Shown here piece by piece: positions 20,541 through 31,640 of a stretch of 64,000 bases of DNA; positions within the stretch are counted from its first letter, which is position 1, and every line of letters begins with the position of its first letter. Position numbers and translations under genes: made by a program. The notes beneath the pieces are model-generated. The model made no database searches, was not told the DNA's origin, and worked only from the letters and a program-made list of their open reading frames with translations. Source of the DNA: Ichthyophis bannanicus (lineage: Eukaryota; Chordata; Amphibia; Gymnophiona; Ichthyophiidae); assembly GCA_033557465.1 (NCBI GenBank), contig CM066033.1, forward strand, positions 235,292,109-235,356,108, written 5' to 3'.

Positions 20541-22987
20541 TTTATTTATTTAAAATTTCTTTTATACCGCGCTCTTTTCAATCAGTGCGGTTTACAGATA
20601 ACAAATGACTCAGTGACAGCAAAGGCGATCAGAGTTTACATAAAACAGGGAAAAGCAACATGGGACAACTGGGGAAACTATGTACAATTTGGATGTTATC
20701 ACATCAAACCTTAGTTGTTCTTAGGAATGTTCAGTTAATCGGAGTGATTGTAAGACAGCAGGGTGTGTCTAGCGAAGGCTATACTACCTGACCTGTCAGC
20801 TGCCTCTTGAGGGCATGAAGTTCAAAGTGATATATTGGGTAGAGAGGAGGGGGGTGTGGTGGGGTAATTGTGTTGCGAGTAGTGCATTAGGAACAGGTGG
20901 TGTTTGATGGCTTTTCTAAATTGCATAAGATCTCTAATTGCTCTTATGTGGGGAGGAAGGTTGTTCCAGGCCCTGGGGGCAAAGGATATAAATGCCCGTT
21001 TGTTTGTTGATTGAGCCCATTTTGTGGTTATTTTTGGGATAATTAGCGTATTGTCAGCCAGTACTCTCTTAGGTCTGTTGTCGGGGGTTTTTGTAAGAAG
21101 CGTTGAGATTGATGAGGGTGATATGTTATTTAAGGCCTTGAATGTCATTAGGAAGGCTTTGTATTCTATCCTACAGTTTACTGGAAGCCAATGTAGCTCT
21201 CTTAGTATGGGGGATATGTGATCGCTCCTAGGTATCCCACACAGGACCCGTGCGGCAGCATTCCTCGCTAATTGGAGCGGGTTCAATGAGTTCTTGGGGA
21301 GGCCGTGGAATACAATATTTGCAAAGTCAAAATGGGGTGTGACTAGAGCTTGGAATATTGTATGGAAGTTATCGGGGTCCAGCATGGGTCTAAGGTGTCT
21401 GAGAGTCTTGATCTTGTGATAGATGGACTTTACTATGCGGCTTATATGCTCTCTGAAGGTTAACCGTTGATCTAGTAACACGCCTAGGTATCGTATGGTG
21501 GACTTGATTGGTAGTTCGGCGTCTCTGACCTTTAGGGTTGGAGGGGGTTTGAAGGTTTTGTTTCTCGTAATGGTTAGCACCTCTGTTTTCTTGAAGTTTA
21601 TTCTCAGATTATTGTTGAAGAGCCAGTCTGTAATCGCATTGAAGCAGTCAATGATGGTCGTGTAGTCTGGAAGCGTGACGTTGATAGGTGTGTATAATAG
21701 TACATCGTCCGCATAGATGAGGCACGATATGCTGAATGCACGGGCAATTTCACAGATTGGCTGCATGTAAATGGTGAATAGCAACACCGAAAGGGAAGAT
21801 CCTTGGGGTACTCCCCGTTTTTGTTGGAAAGGTTCAGATGTGCTGGAGCCAATTCTAACTTGCTGCCATCGTTCTTCCAGGTATGATTTGCACCAGTCCC
21901 AGGCTAGACCCTGGATCCCCTTCTCATGGAGACGGGCGAGGAGTTGGTCATGGTTAACGGAGTCAAACGCTGCGGAAATGTCCAGGAAGATCAGCACAAA
22001 TCCCTTTTTGATGTTGTCTATCCCACAGATTAAAGTATTACATAGGGATGTCAGGAGTGTTTCAACTCCGTGGGCTTCTCTAAACCCGTGTTGGCAGGGG
22101 TCTAGGGGAGATGAGGTGTCAATGTGTTGTTGAATTTGTCTCAGGGATGCTTTTTCGAGTATTTTAGCTAGTAGTGGGATGCTCGAGATTGGCCGGTAAG
22201 ACTCCTCCTTCTTCGGATCCAGCTGGTTGTTTTTTAATAGAGGCCGGATTGATGTTTGTTTGAGCACTGCTGGGAAACTTCCTGTTGAGAATGACAGCTT
22301 TGTTATTTCCGCAATGATTGGGCTAAGCTCAGGACGCATTGCTCTGATCCAGTGTGCAGGGCATGGGTCATTGGGTGCCGTGGGGGTGTTAATATTAGCA
22401 ATTATGTCTTCAATGTTCTTCGCTGTTGGGGGTGAGAGCTTAAGGAGAGGCGTGACGTGTGGTGGAGTTTGTAGTTTTACTGGGCTGGTGGACGTTGTAG
22501 GTTGGATGGTTTTGGAAAGTAAGTAGTTGGCATATGCTTGGGGCTGAATTTGCTCATTTTGTGGCGGTGAGGGTTCTTAGGTTATGGATTTTACCAAATT
22601 GAAAAGTTCACGTGGTTTGTTTAGTGAACGGTTAAGGATCTCGGTATGAAATTCCTTCCTCTTGAGCCAAATTGCTTCTCGGTGGGTTTTTAGGTGGGCT
22701 AAGTAATTAGCCTGGTCAACTGTGTTGTAGGTACGCCTCCATTTTCTTTCGAGCTTTCTCAGGAGAAGTAGGGACAACCTTAGCTCTTGTGAGAACCATG
22801 GGGCTGTCCGCTTTTTAGACAAATTGTTCTTATGCGTTGTCTGCTTGTTGGGAGGAGGTTGGCATGCGAATAGCTGAAGAGTGTTGTTCCAGTTAGAAAC
22901 CATGTCATTTAGGTTGACTAATGGCTGAGCCAGCTTAGGGATAGCATGCTTGGACATAAATTCCTTATCAAGTGGTTTAATAACTGC
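20541..22987 (-). mobile_element. L2-clade LINE, antisense, 5' truncated
   Basis: The 3' tail is at 20541-20620 (complement of the GCGGTATAAAAG...AAATAAATA end). The coding part reads 22957 to 20822. It interrupts the sense L2 between AQNTAAHI and the SRHDHITP-type continuation. It is much better preserved than its host copy. Confidence 0.82.
20822..22957 (-). pseudogene. L2 LINE RT polyprotein, one in-frame stop
   Basis: About 711 codons in one frame with a single TAA at 22577-22579. Upstream of the stop lies the linker between endonuclease and RT (APWFSQELRLSLLLLRKLER). Downstream lie the RT motifs SYRPISSIPLLAKILE, FLDISAAFDSVNHDQL, GVPQGSSLSVLLF and the catalytic box LIYADDVLLYTP. The L2-typical C-terminal region follows (LARNAAARVLCG, ISPILRELHWLPV, FAPRAWNNLPPHIR). 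No endonuclease domain remains because of 5' truncation. Family function is target-primed reverse transcription; this copy is dead. Confidence 0.85.
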
Positions 22988-23179
22988 ATATCAAGACACG
23001 ATCACATCACCCCCATTTCTCAACCACTTCCAGCTCCCAATCAGCTCCCACATCAGATATAAGGCTCTACTAAACATCTTTAAAATCAAACAGAACATCT
23101 CAAACAACCTGCAGCCCCTCATCAGATCTGACACAAGCACCAGACCAAGGAAGAGAGGCACTTCAGACACCATCAAGAC

Positions 23180-26092
23180 ACCATCATGGTGGAAACAAAT
23201 TTGGACATTGTGGCCATTACAGAAACATGGTGTAATGAATCGCACGATTGGGATATAGCCATAGCTGGCTATAATCTATTCAGAAGAGACAGAGAAAATG
23301 GAAAAGGAGGAGGAGTAGCCTTGTATGTCAAAAGCAATATTAAAGCTACTGAAATGCAGGGGACATGGGGAAAATAAGAAGCGCTCTGGATTGCGTTGGA
23401 AAGAGGAGATGGCACTGTCATCCATATTGCTGTAGTCTACAGACCTCCAACTCAAATTGAAGAGAGAGATAACAAATTGATTAAAGATATTGCCAAGATA
23501 GCAACAAAGGGGGAAGAGATCATATTGGGTGACTTTAATCTACCTGATGTGGATTGGATTACTCCTTCTGCACATCTGGAAAGAAGCAAAAAAATTGTGG
23601 ATGCTCTCCAAGATGCATTATTTAGACAAATGGTGATGGAACCAACCAGGGAAAGCTCAACGCTGGATGTAATGCTCACCAACAGTGATAGTGTGTCGAA
23701 TGTCTGCATGAGTGCCCCTGTGAGCAACAGCGACCATCACATGGTGTGGTTTGAGATAAAAGCCATGGTACAGGCCAATCATAGCAAGCTCAAAGTCCTA
23801 AACTTCAAATACACTGACTTCAATAAAATGGCAGAGTACTTAAAGGAGGAGATGACGGGGTGGAAGGAGATAAAGGAAGTGGAAATGTAATGGGCTAAAC
23901 TAAAGAAGGCAATAAAAGGGGCAACAGATAAATATGTAAGAAAAGTAAATAAAAACAAGAGGAGAAGGAAACCTATTTGTTTTTCCAAAGAGGTGGCTGT
24001 TCAAATAAAGGCAAAAAACACAACTTACGCAAAATTCAAAAGCTTGCAAACAGAAGAACACAGAAATGAATACAGGATCCAACTCAAAGAGTCTAAAAGA
24101 GTAATAAGGATAGCAAAATCAAAGGCAGAAAAAAGGATGGCTAAAGATGTTAAGGGTAGCAACAAAACTTTCTTCAGGTATATTTGGGAAAGGAAGAAGA
24201 TCAGAGTTGGAATTGCAGGACTTAAAAGTGCTGGGAAAGGACTCGTGGAAAGTGACACTGAAAAAGCAAAATTGCTAAACAAATACTTCTGCTCTGTTTT
24301 TACTCAAGAAGATCCTGGAGATGGACCAGCTGTGACTCCCAAATATAAAAATGGGAATGAAGTAGATACCACACCATTCACAGAAGACGAGGTGTTAGAA
24401 CTTGCTAAACTGAAAGTGGACAAAGCCATGGGACCGGATGGGATACATCCCAGGATACTGAAAGAGCTCAGAAAGGTTCTTGCAGGACCGTTAAAGGATG
24501 TCTTCAACAGATCCTTGGAAACAGGAGAGGTTCCTCAGGACTGGAGAATGGCTGATGTCGTACCTCTACACAAAAGTGGTGACAGGGAAGAAGTGTCAAA
24601 CTACAGGCCCGTGAGACTTACCTCGGTGGCGGGAAAAGTAATGGAGGTGCTCCTGAAAGAGCGAATAGTGAACTTTCTCAAAACCAACAGGATGCAAGAT
24701 CTGAGGCAACATGGTTTTACCGAAGGATGGTCTTGCCAAACAAATCTGATTGAGTTCTTTGACTGGGTGACCAAGGAACTAAATCAGGGGCATGCGGTGG
24801 ATGTCATCTACCTGCATTTCAGCAAAGCCTTTGATACTGTTCCTCATAGGAGGCTTGTCAACAAACTCAGTAGCTTGGGGATGGGTCCCAAGATGGTAAA
24901 CTGGATTAGAAATTGGTTGACTGACAGACGACAGAAGGTGATTGTACATGGAGCTCACTCGGATGAGAGGAAGGTGATTAGCGGGGTGCCCCAGGTTCGG
25001 TCCTGGGTCCGGCACTGTTCAATGTATTTGTGAGTGATATTGCTGAAGGACTGAATGGAAAAGTCTGTCTTTTTGCAGACGACACAAAAATTTGTAACAG
25101 AGTGGACTCCCCCAAAGGAGTGGTTAACATGAGGAAAGATCTACAAAAGCTGGAAGACTGGTCTAATGCTTGGCAACTACGATTTAATGCGAAAAAGTGC
25201 AGTGTCATGCACTTGGGTAGCAGAAATCCAAGGGAAATGTACGCGATAGGGGGCGAGAGGTTGGTATGCACGATTCAAGAGAAAGACCTTGGTGTGATTA
25301 TCTCTGATGATCTCAAGGTGGCAAAACAGTGCGACAAGGCGGTGGCAAAAGCCAGGAGGATGTTGGGCTGCATACAAAGAGGGATTACCAGCAGAAAGGA
25401 GGAGGTACTTATGCCACTGTATAAGTCACTGGTCAGGCCTCACTTGGAATACTGTGTTCAGTTTTGGAGACCATATCTTGCAAAAGATGTAAAAAGACTG
25501 GAAACTGTTCAGAGGAAAGCGACCAAAATGATTTGGAGCCTGCGTCAGAAGCCTTATGAGAAGAGACTTGAAGACCTAAATATGTACACTGGAGGAGAGG
25601 AGGGACAGGGGAGATATGATTCAGACCTTTAAATACTTAAAGAGAAATGATGAACAAACAAACCTCTTGCAAAGACGGGGAAGCTGTAAAACTAGAGGGC
25701 ATAACATAAAGCTGCAAGGGGGTAAATTGAAAGGCAATGTCAGGAAATATTTTTTCACTGAAAGGGTGGTGGATGCTTGAAATGCCCTCCCGATGGAAGT
25801 GGTGGGGGCAAACACGGTGACGGAATTCAAAAAGGTATGGGACAAACACAGTGGATCCCTTTACAGCAATAGGATAAAAACAAGATAAACGGTACCATCT
25901 AACTTCTGAACCATATAATGTCTCAACAAATAGGGGTGTCCTACATGGAGTGGTGGGTTTACCCCTAAACAAAGACATGGCAAGGGGTGGCCTGCACAGA
26001 GCGACAGGTGCACCTACTCTTGCCATCTTGCTGGGCAGACTAGATGGACCATGCTGGTCTTTATCTGCCGTCATTTACTATGTTACTATGTT
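23180..26092 (+). mobile_element. CR1-clade LINE, sense, nearly complete ORF2
   Basis: Carries endonuclease and RT coding sequence (23186-25640), then a tail region with RKYFFTERVVDA and FKKVWDKHSG. It ends at 26035-26092 with GGACCATGCTGGTCTTTATC, TGCCGTCATTTAC and a short TATGTTAC repeat. 5' truncated a little inside the endonuclease. Inserted in the sense L2 near 23180. No target duplication is evident, as usual for CR1. Confidence 0.85.
23186..25640 (+). pseudogene. CR1 ORF2: AP endonuclease and reverse transcriptase, broken
   Basis: Endonuclease landmarks: DIVAITETW, YRPPTQIEE, ILGDFNLPDVDW, TLDVMLTNSD and SNSDHHMVWF. The RT has KAMGPDGIHPRIL, NYRPVRLTSVAGKVME, RQHGFTEGWSCQTNLIEFFD, FSKAFDTVPHRRL, the catalytic FADD box (about 25065) and the C-terminal RPHLEYCVQFW and RKATKMI. 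One frame covers 23186-25000 apart from TAA stops at 23375-23377 and 23888-23890. A frameshift at about 24990 (in the GVPQGS motif) moves to the frame of 25030-25630, and another follows at about 25600. Confidence 0.88.
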
Positions 26093-26525
26093 ACCCCTAA
26101 AACTTTCACCAGAGTACGGCAAGACACCTCAAGAAAAGCACTATCCCTGGCTGCGCCCACCCTCTGGAACTCCCTCCCGGATAATCTACGTTTAACGCTG
26201 GACCTCAAGGACTTCAGGAAGCAGCTCAAAATCACGCTCTTCATTGAACACTATAATGGTAACACATGAACTGACCAACGGCCCAAGGTCTACCTCCCAA
26301 TCCTCCTGACCCCCTCTGTACACCTTACCCCACTGTATATAGCCCCTTGTACATAGCGCACTCTGTAAATAGCTCACTAAGAAATGATCACCTTCACACA
26401 CACTCACTCACTTGTTCAACACTGCATGCCCCCCTACTTACAGTGAACTTTGATTTGGTTAAAGTGTAAACCGCTTTGATTTCAGGAAAAAGCGGTATAT
26501 AAATCCTTTTAAATAAATAAAAAAT

Positions 26526-26949
26526 AAAAATAAATACATGGAAAAACAAAGAATCACCCCTGATGCAGGTGGTCGTTTGCCAAAATGAAGCCATGTTGGG
26601 TGGTTTTATTAATTGAATTTTAACTTTTTATTTGGAATTTCATACTTTGGAATCAGTCCTTATACCCCCTCCTGCATTTTTCTCTATTTACTGGCATTTA
26701 TGAGGGTACTCTGTTCTGCTGTTGCTTTCAGAGATATAAATTAAAGAAATCAAATATCAAAGACAAACTCAGACAAGTTAATAGCATGAGAATTTTTTTT
26801 TTAATGAGGGGCTTACTTTTTTGGGGCAGGAAGAAAGAAAGCAAAAACATAAAACCACTACAAAAACAAAGAAAAAATTAGCTCTCTCAGCCCTGTGGCA
26901 TTAGTGCTATGTGGACATGTTTCGAGTGGCAAAGTGGAAGAGAAAAAAC
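26526..26949. other. Non-coding stretch, no gene recognised
   Basis: Contains a GATGCAGGTGGTCGTTTGCC-type word near 26560 of unclear repeat origin and A/T runs. No open frame with protein features and no splice-flanked exon is evident. Confidence 0.4.
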
Positions 26950-26952
26950 TAA

Positions 26953-27080
26953 GGGGCTTGTTTACAAAGCCACGGTAGCAGCTTCCGCCCGATATCGGAG
27001 CCGCGGCCCCAATGAATTCAATGGGGCCGCGGCTCCGATATCGGGCGGAAGCCGCTACCGCGGCTTTGTAAATAAGCCCC
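26953..27080. mobile_element. Palindromic MITE, Harbinger-like, TAA target duplication
   Basis: 128 bp, almost wholly an inverted repeat. It starts GGGGCTTGTTTACAAAGCC, ends with GGCTTTGTAAATAAGCCCC, and has a turn at AATGAATTCAAT (27011-27022). Flanked by TAA at 26950-26952 and 27081-27083. A 3-bp TAA duplication and GGGGCTTATTTAC-like ends suit PIF/Harbinger-type MITEs. Only about five arm mismatches are visible, so it may be young. Confidence 0.75.
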
Positions 27081-27083
27081 TAA

Positions 27084-27554
27084 GATGTCTCTACAATGGA
27101 GCGATGTGCTATAAGGCACATGTATGTTTTGAAACTTTCTAGCTTTTTTCTGAGCTCTGACAGGCCAATTTATATTGCTCATTGATGGAGAAACTGCTTT
27201 TTTCCTTGCTGCTCCTCTTTTCTGAAATAATTAAGAAACAATGGAAAAGAAAGCAGGTCTGCAACTTCTAAATCAGTCAGGCATTAAGAACAAGTAGATG
27301 GTAGTCCATTAGCTAGCATTTCCTATGCTATGAAAGGTCTTTTTAACTACACTTCCCATAGTGAACTAAAAATCAGCAACGAAAATAATAGGGTCCCAAT
27401 GTGAGCAAAGCTTGCTATGGAAACAAAAATGCATATATTTTTTTCGCATATATTCATAACAAAAAACCTGCGAGGGTTAGTTGGACTGTTAGATGACAGA
27501 GAGGTAAAAGGGCACTAAGGGAGGAAAAGGCCACAGTGGAGAGCCTCTTGTATA
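27084..27554. other. Non-coding stretch, no gene recognised
   Basis: AT-rich single-copy-looking sequence between the MITE and a CR1 copy. I see no exon, RNA gene or repeat here. Possibly original host intron. Confidence 0.4.
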
Positions 27555-28930
27555 TCATAAAAACATAAGATTTACCATACTGGCTCAGACCAAAGGTCCA
27601 TCAAGCCCAGTAATCTGTTTCCAACAGTGGCCAATCCAGGTCATAAGTACCTGTCAGGCTCCCAAAAGGTAGACAGATTCCATGCTGCTTATCCCAGAGG
27701 TAAGCAGGAGATTTCCTCAGTCTGTTTTAATAAAGATTTAGACTTTTCTTCCAGGAACTTATCCAAACCTCTTTTGAACCCTAACAGCTTTTACTACATC
27801 CTCCAGCAATGAATTCTAGAATGTGACTGCGTGTTAAGTGAAAAAAGATTTTCTCCGATTAGTCTGAGATGTGCTACATTGTAGCTTCATTGTGTGTCCC
27901 CTAGTCTATTTCTTGAAGGAGTAAAACCACCGATCTACGTTTGCCTGTTCCACTCCATTCATTATTTTATAGATCTCTATTCTGTCTCTCCCCTCAGCCA
28001 TCTCTTTTCTAGGCTGAAGAGCCTAACCTTTTAAGCCTTTTCTTGTAGGGATATCTTTCCATCCCCTTTTTCATTTTGGTCGCTCTTCTCTGTACTTTTT
28101 CTAATTTCGCTATATCCTTTTTAAAATATGGAAACCAGAATTGCACACAATATTCAAGGTGCAGTTGCACCACAAAGCGATACAGACACATTATAATATC
28201 CTCTGGTTTCTTTGCTTTCTTGACTGCAGTTGCACACTGAGCAGAGGGTTTCAATGTATTATCCATGATGCTGCCCAGATTCATTTCCTGGATGGTGATT
28301 CCTAATGTGGAACCTTGCATTGTGTAACTGTAGCTTGGGTAGTTCTTCCTTACGTGCTTAACTTTTCACCTGTCCATATTAAATTTCATTTGCCATTTGG
28401 ACACCCGGTCTCCCTATTGTTTAAGGTCCTTTTGCAATTCTTCACAATCCTCTTACGATTTAAGAACTTTGAATACATTTTGTGTCACCTGCAAATCTGT
28501 TCACCTCTTACTATTCCCAGTTCTAGGTCATTGGGAAAATTGGCCATTTAGCCGTAATCTGTTTTCTATCTTTTAACCAGTTCCCAAGCCACAATAGTGG
28601 ATAATTTCTTATTAATTTTCTCAAGAGTCTCTGAGGGACCTTGTCAAAGGCTTTCTGAAAATCCAGATACACTATATCAACCGCTTCACCTTTGTCTACC
28701 TATTTGTACACATCTTCAAAAAGATATAGCAGAATAGCGAGAAACCTTAACTTGGCTAAATCCATGTTGGTTTTGTCCCATTAAACCATGACCTCCTGTA
28801 TGTTTGGTAATTTTGTTTTTTATAATGGTTTCTACCATCTTGCCTGGTACTGACGTCAGGTTCACCGATCTGTAGTTTCCCGGATCACCCCGGAATCCTT
28901 TTTAAAAGTTGGCGTTACGTTGGCAAACAT
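27555..28930 (-). mobile_element. CR1-clade LINE, antisense, 5' truncated
   Basis: The 3' end is at 27555 (AACATAAGATTTACCATACTG, GGTCCATCAAGCCCAGTA). The minus strand encodes RT pieces: NYRSVNLTSVPGKMVETII (about 28880), VYLDFQKAFDKVPQRL-like (about 28660), then VVQLHLEYCVQFWFPYFKK and LEKVQRRATKM (28150-28060). Several stops and frameshifts. It belongs to a different CR1 family from the 23 kb copy, judged by its 3' end. Confidence 0.8.
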
Positions 28931-29059
28931 AGGCAACACTATTTCCAGATAGAATTTTAAGGTCATTGGACCTCCAAAAGATTGAAACCTTTTTTTAAAT
29001 GCATATACATATATTATTTTAGCAAAAAAGTAGCAATAAAAATCATAGAAAATACAACA
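28931..29059. other. Short unassigned stretch before DIRS C
   Basis: AT-rich, ending AATACAACA immediately before the C terminus. No feature recognised. Confidence 0.35.
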
Positions 29060-29250
29060 AGAGTAGTTACTCACCTGTAACAGGTGTTCTCCAGGAGCAG
29101 CAGGAATCAATCCTCACATATGGGTGTCATCGGCGCCGATGAAGCCCCAGCGGAGCATTTCCCCAGCTTTCTATGAAAGCCTTTGGGAATGCAGGCACGC
29201 ATGCGTGGTTCCCTTCCCGCCTAAAGGTGCCATCTTACCTCAGTCAAATG
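29060..29250 (-). repeat. DIRS C 3' inverted terminal repeat
   Basis: Has the CACCTGTAACAGGTG palindrome in the outer extension. The remainder is the inverted partner of 39845-40007, for example ATTTCCCCAGCTTTCTATGA and GGCACGCATGCGTGG. Confidence 0.88.
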
Positions 29251-29326
29251 ACATAGCTAAGAACAGCACACAAAAATGAAAAAATAAACTATGTACAACT
29301 GCAACTCCAAGGGGAGGAGGGAGGGT

Positions 29327-29423
29327 AGTGAGGACTGATTCCTGCTGCTCCTGGAGAACACCTGTTACAGGTGAGTAACTACTCTTTCTCCAGGACCAAG
29401 CAGGAAGTCAGTCCTCACATATG
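29327..29423 (-). repeat. DIRS C internal complementary region
   Basis: Reverse complement of the 3' terminus (CACCTGTTACAGGTGAGTAA) followed by reverse complement of the 5' terminus (TCTCCAGGACCAAGCAGGAA). The inferred circle junction is CTGGAGAA joined to AGAGTAG, exactly the ends of this copy. Confidence 0.88.
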
Positions 29424-29553
29424 GGTGACTCCCTAGCTCTGGGCTACCGAGGAACCCAGGCTGAACAAGAGTACTCCCTCTAGTCTCAGCAGCAAAGAAA
29501 GGCTTTTCAAGGACACAACCTCCATCGGTAGCCCAACAGAGGGCAGGAGTTGC

Positions 29554-31011
29554 CTAAACCTCAAAGAGATTCCGGAGTACTGCCTGGCCAAAAGCACTGT
29601 CCCTACGGGACTCCCTCTCCAGACAGTAATGGGCCGCAAACGTCTGGCTTGAAGACCAAGTTGCAGCCCTGCAGATGTCTACCAAGGGCACAGAGCGGAG
29701 ATGAGCCACTGAGGCAGCCATTGCCCTGACACGATGGGCCGTGACCCTACCCTGCAAAGGAAGGTCAGCCGCCTTGTAAGCCCAGGTGATACAGTCAGCC
29801 ACCCAGATGGACAAGGTACGCTTGGACACAGCCAACCCCAACCTATTGGGGTCAAAGGATACGAAGAGCTGAGTAGCCCTTCTATGCCCCTGCGTACGGT
29901 CAAGGTAGAAGGATAAGGCCCTCCTACAGTCCAGGGTATGCAGGACTGCTTCAGCCTGGCTTGCATGAGGCCTATGGAAGAATGTTGGAAGAACCACATC
30001 CTGATTGAGGTGGAAAGAGGAGACAACCTTTGGGAGGAACTTTGGATGAGTCCTAAGGACTACCCTGTTCCTATAAATCCTGGTGTAAGGCCTATCACAG
30101 ACCAGGGCCTGAAGCTCACTCACTCGCCTAGCCGAGGTAAGGGAAATCAGGAAGAGTGTCTTCCAGGAGAGGAAGCGTAGTGGACAAGTAGCCATCGGCT
30201 CAAAAGGTGGGCGAGTCAGTTGCTGCAAGACCACATTCAGCTCCCACTCAGGGGCAGGACGACGGATTGGAGGCTTGAGCAAAAGCAAGCCCCTGAGAAA
30301 GCGGGACACCAAGGGGTGACCTGACAGAGAATGTCCCTTCACCAGTGAGTGGTGAGCTGCTAGAGCTGAGAGGTGGACCCGAACAGAGTTGGACTTAAGT
30401 CCCTGATTTGATAAGTGCAGTAAGTACTGAAGCACTACTGGCACAGTACAGGAGAAAGGATCCTCTGTACGTAGCTGACACCACACAGAAAACCTTTTCC
30501 ATTTGAGAGCATAGGTTTTCCTAGTGGACTGTTTCCTAGAGGCTAGGACAACCTCCTCAACTTCCTGAGGTAGGCCCCAGGGATCCAAGACTACCCTTGC
30601 AGCCTCCAGGCCATCAAATTGAGAGCTCTGAGATTGGAGTGCAGAAGGGAACCCTGCTCCTGTGAGAGAAGGTCGGGTTGCAACCCCAGAGGCAGTGGGG
30701 GATCCACCGCCAGTTGAAGCAGAAGAGGAAACCAAGGCTGTCTCGGCCACCTGGGAGCCACCAGCAGGACCGAGGCCTTGTCCTGAAGAATTTTGAAGAG
30801 AGTTCGGGCCACCAAGGGCGTGGGAGGAAACGCATACAGGAGGCCCTGAGACCATGGAATCAGAAAAGCATCTGCTGCTATTCTCAGAGGATGCGGTTGC
30901 CTGGAGAAGAACTTTGGCAGTTGCTTGTTCATTGGGCTGGCAAAGCGATCTACCAAAGGGAGACCCCATTTTAGGAAGATCTTCTGAACTACTGAAGGAT
31001 GCAGCTGCCAC
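29554..31011 (-). CDS. DIRS C tyrosine recombinase (open frame)
   Basis: Open for 485 codons. The first about 130 codons overlap the end of the RT ORF in another frame and are probably not recombinase; the domain itself starts near 30622 (DGLEAARVVL). N-terminal SAM-like part: RKQSTRKTYALKWKRFSVWC, LQYLLHLSNQGLKSNSVRV. Catalytic part: Arg in SLTSARRVSELQAL, HxxR box in TAHRVRAMAAS, and nucleophile Tyr in TFAAHYCLERE, followed by FGQAVLRNLFEV. All the usual DIRS recombinase residues are visible with no stop, so the product could be functional. It would insert circular element DNA by strand exchange. Confidence 0.85.
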   Translation of the reverse strand: MAAASFSSSEDLPKMGSPFGRSLCQPNEQATAKVLLQATASSENSSRCFSDSMVSGPPVCVSSHALGGPNSLQNSSGQGLGPAGGSQVAETALVSSSASTGGGSPTASGVATRPSLTGAGFPSALQSQSSQFDGLEAARVVLDPWGLPQEVEEVVLASRKQSTRKTYALKWKRFSVWCQLRTEDPFSCTVPVVLQYLLHLSNQGLKSNSVRVHLSALAAHHSLVKGHSLSGHPLVSRFLRGLLLLKPPIRRPAPEWELNVVLQQLTRPPFEPMATCPLRFLSWKTLFLISLTSARRVSELQALVCDRPYTRIYRNRVVLRTHPKFLPKVVSSFHLNQDVVLPTFFHRPHASQAEAVLHTLDCRRALSFYLDRTQGHRRATQLFVSFDPNRLGLAVSKRTLSIWVADCITWAYKAADLPLQGRVTAHRVRAMAASVAHLRSVPLVDICRAATWSSSQTFAAHYCLERESRRDSAFGQAVLRNLFEV

Positions 31012-31640
31012 TCGTGGGGCTGCAGAATCCTGCTTAATCTGTCAGCCAGGTAGTTGTCCTGGCCTGGAAGGTACACAGCCTTGAGGAGCATGTTGTGCTA
31101 GAGGGCAAATGAACAAAGGTCCTGAGCCTCCCGACAAAGGATTCTGGACCCAGTCCCGCCCTGTTTTTTCACATAAAATATGGCTACCTGGTTGTCTGTC
31201 TGAACCAGGACAGATTGATGAGCCAGGGTAGGAGAGAAAGTTTTGAGTGCTAATCGAATAGCTCTGAGTTAGAGGAGATTGATCTGCTGTGCAGCTTCCC
31301 AAGGAGACCACAGGCCCTGGGTGCACTTGCCTAGACAATGAGCTCCCCAGCCCTGCAGGGAGGCGTCTGTGGTCAGTACCACCGTGTACCCAGGAATCTG
31401 AAAAGGCACCCCCTTTAGTAGATTGGGTGGGTGCAGCCACCAGTTGAGGGAGTTCAGAAATTGTCTGGACACCCTTATCCTGTCTCTTATGCTGCCTGTG
31501 GCCTGTGACCACTGAGTCCGAAGGCACCACTGTGCAGGCCTCATATGGAGCCTGGCATTGGGGGGTCACATGCACTGTCGAAGCCATGTAGCCAAGCAGC
31601 CTTAGGCAGAGTCTGGCGGAGACCAGTGACCTGTTGAGAA
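30591..31640 (-). pseudogene. DIRS C RNase H/methyltransferase-like part of the RT ORF (3' fragment)
   Basis: Continuation of the ORF begun at 37752, after element D. It covers RNase H (VLTTDASLQGWGAH, VQTDNQVAIFYVKKQGG, LADRLSRIL) and the C-terminal methyltransferase-like segment (DRFASPMNKQLPKFFSR, LLYAFPPTPLV). Broken by a TAA in the ELRAI motif (about 31268), a TAG at about 31098 and a frameshift before 31544. Confidence 0.82.

Larger units (their letters stand above)
19785..26525 (+). mobile_element. L2-clade LINE, sense, split by two later LINE insertions
   Basis: Three pieces of one copy: 19785-20540 (RT from ILIDITSVFDTVDYSTL through YADD-type VYADDIMIYN), 22988-23180 (QPLPAPNQLPH to PLIRSDTSTRPRKR) and 26092-26525 (ALSLAAPTLWNSLPDNLR, RKQLKITLFIEHY, then the 3' untranslated end with AAGCGGTATATAAATCC and an AAATAAATA tail). 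The reading order is continuous when the inserts are removed. Stops and frameshifts abound, so it is inactive. 5' truncated in RT. Confidence 0.82.
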
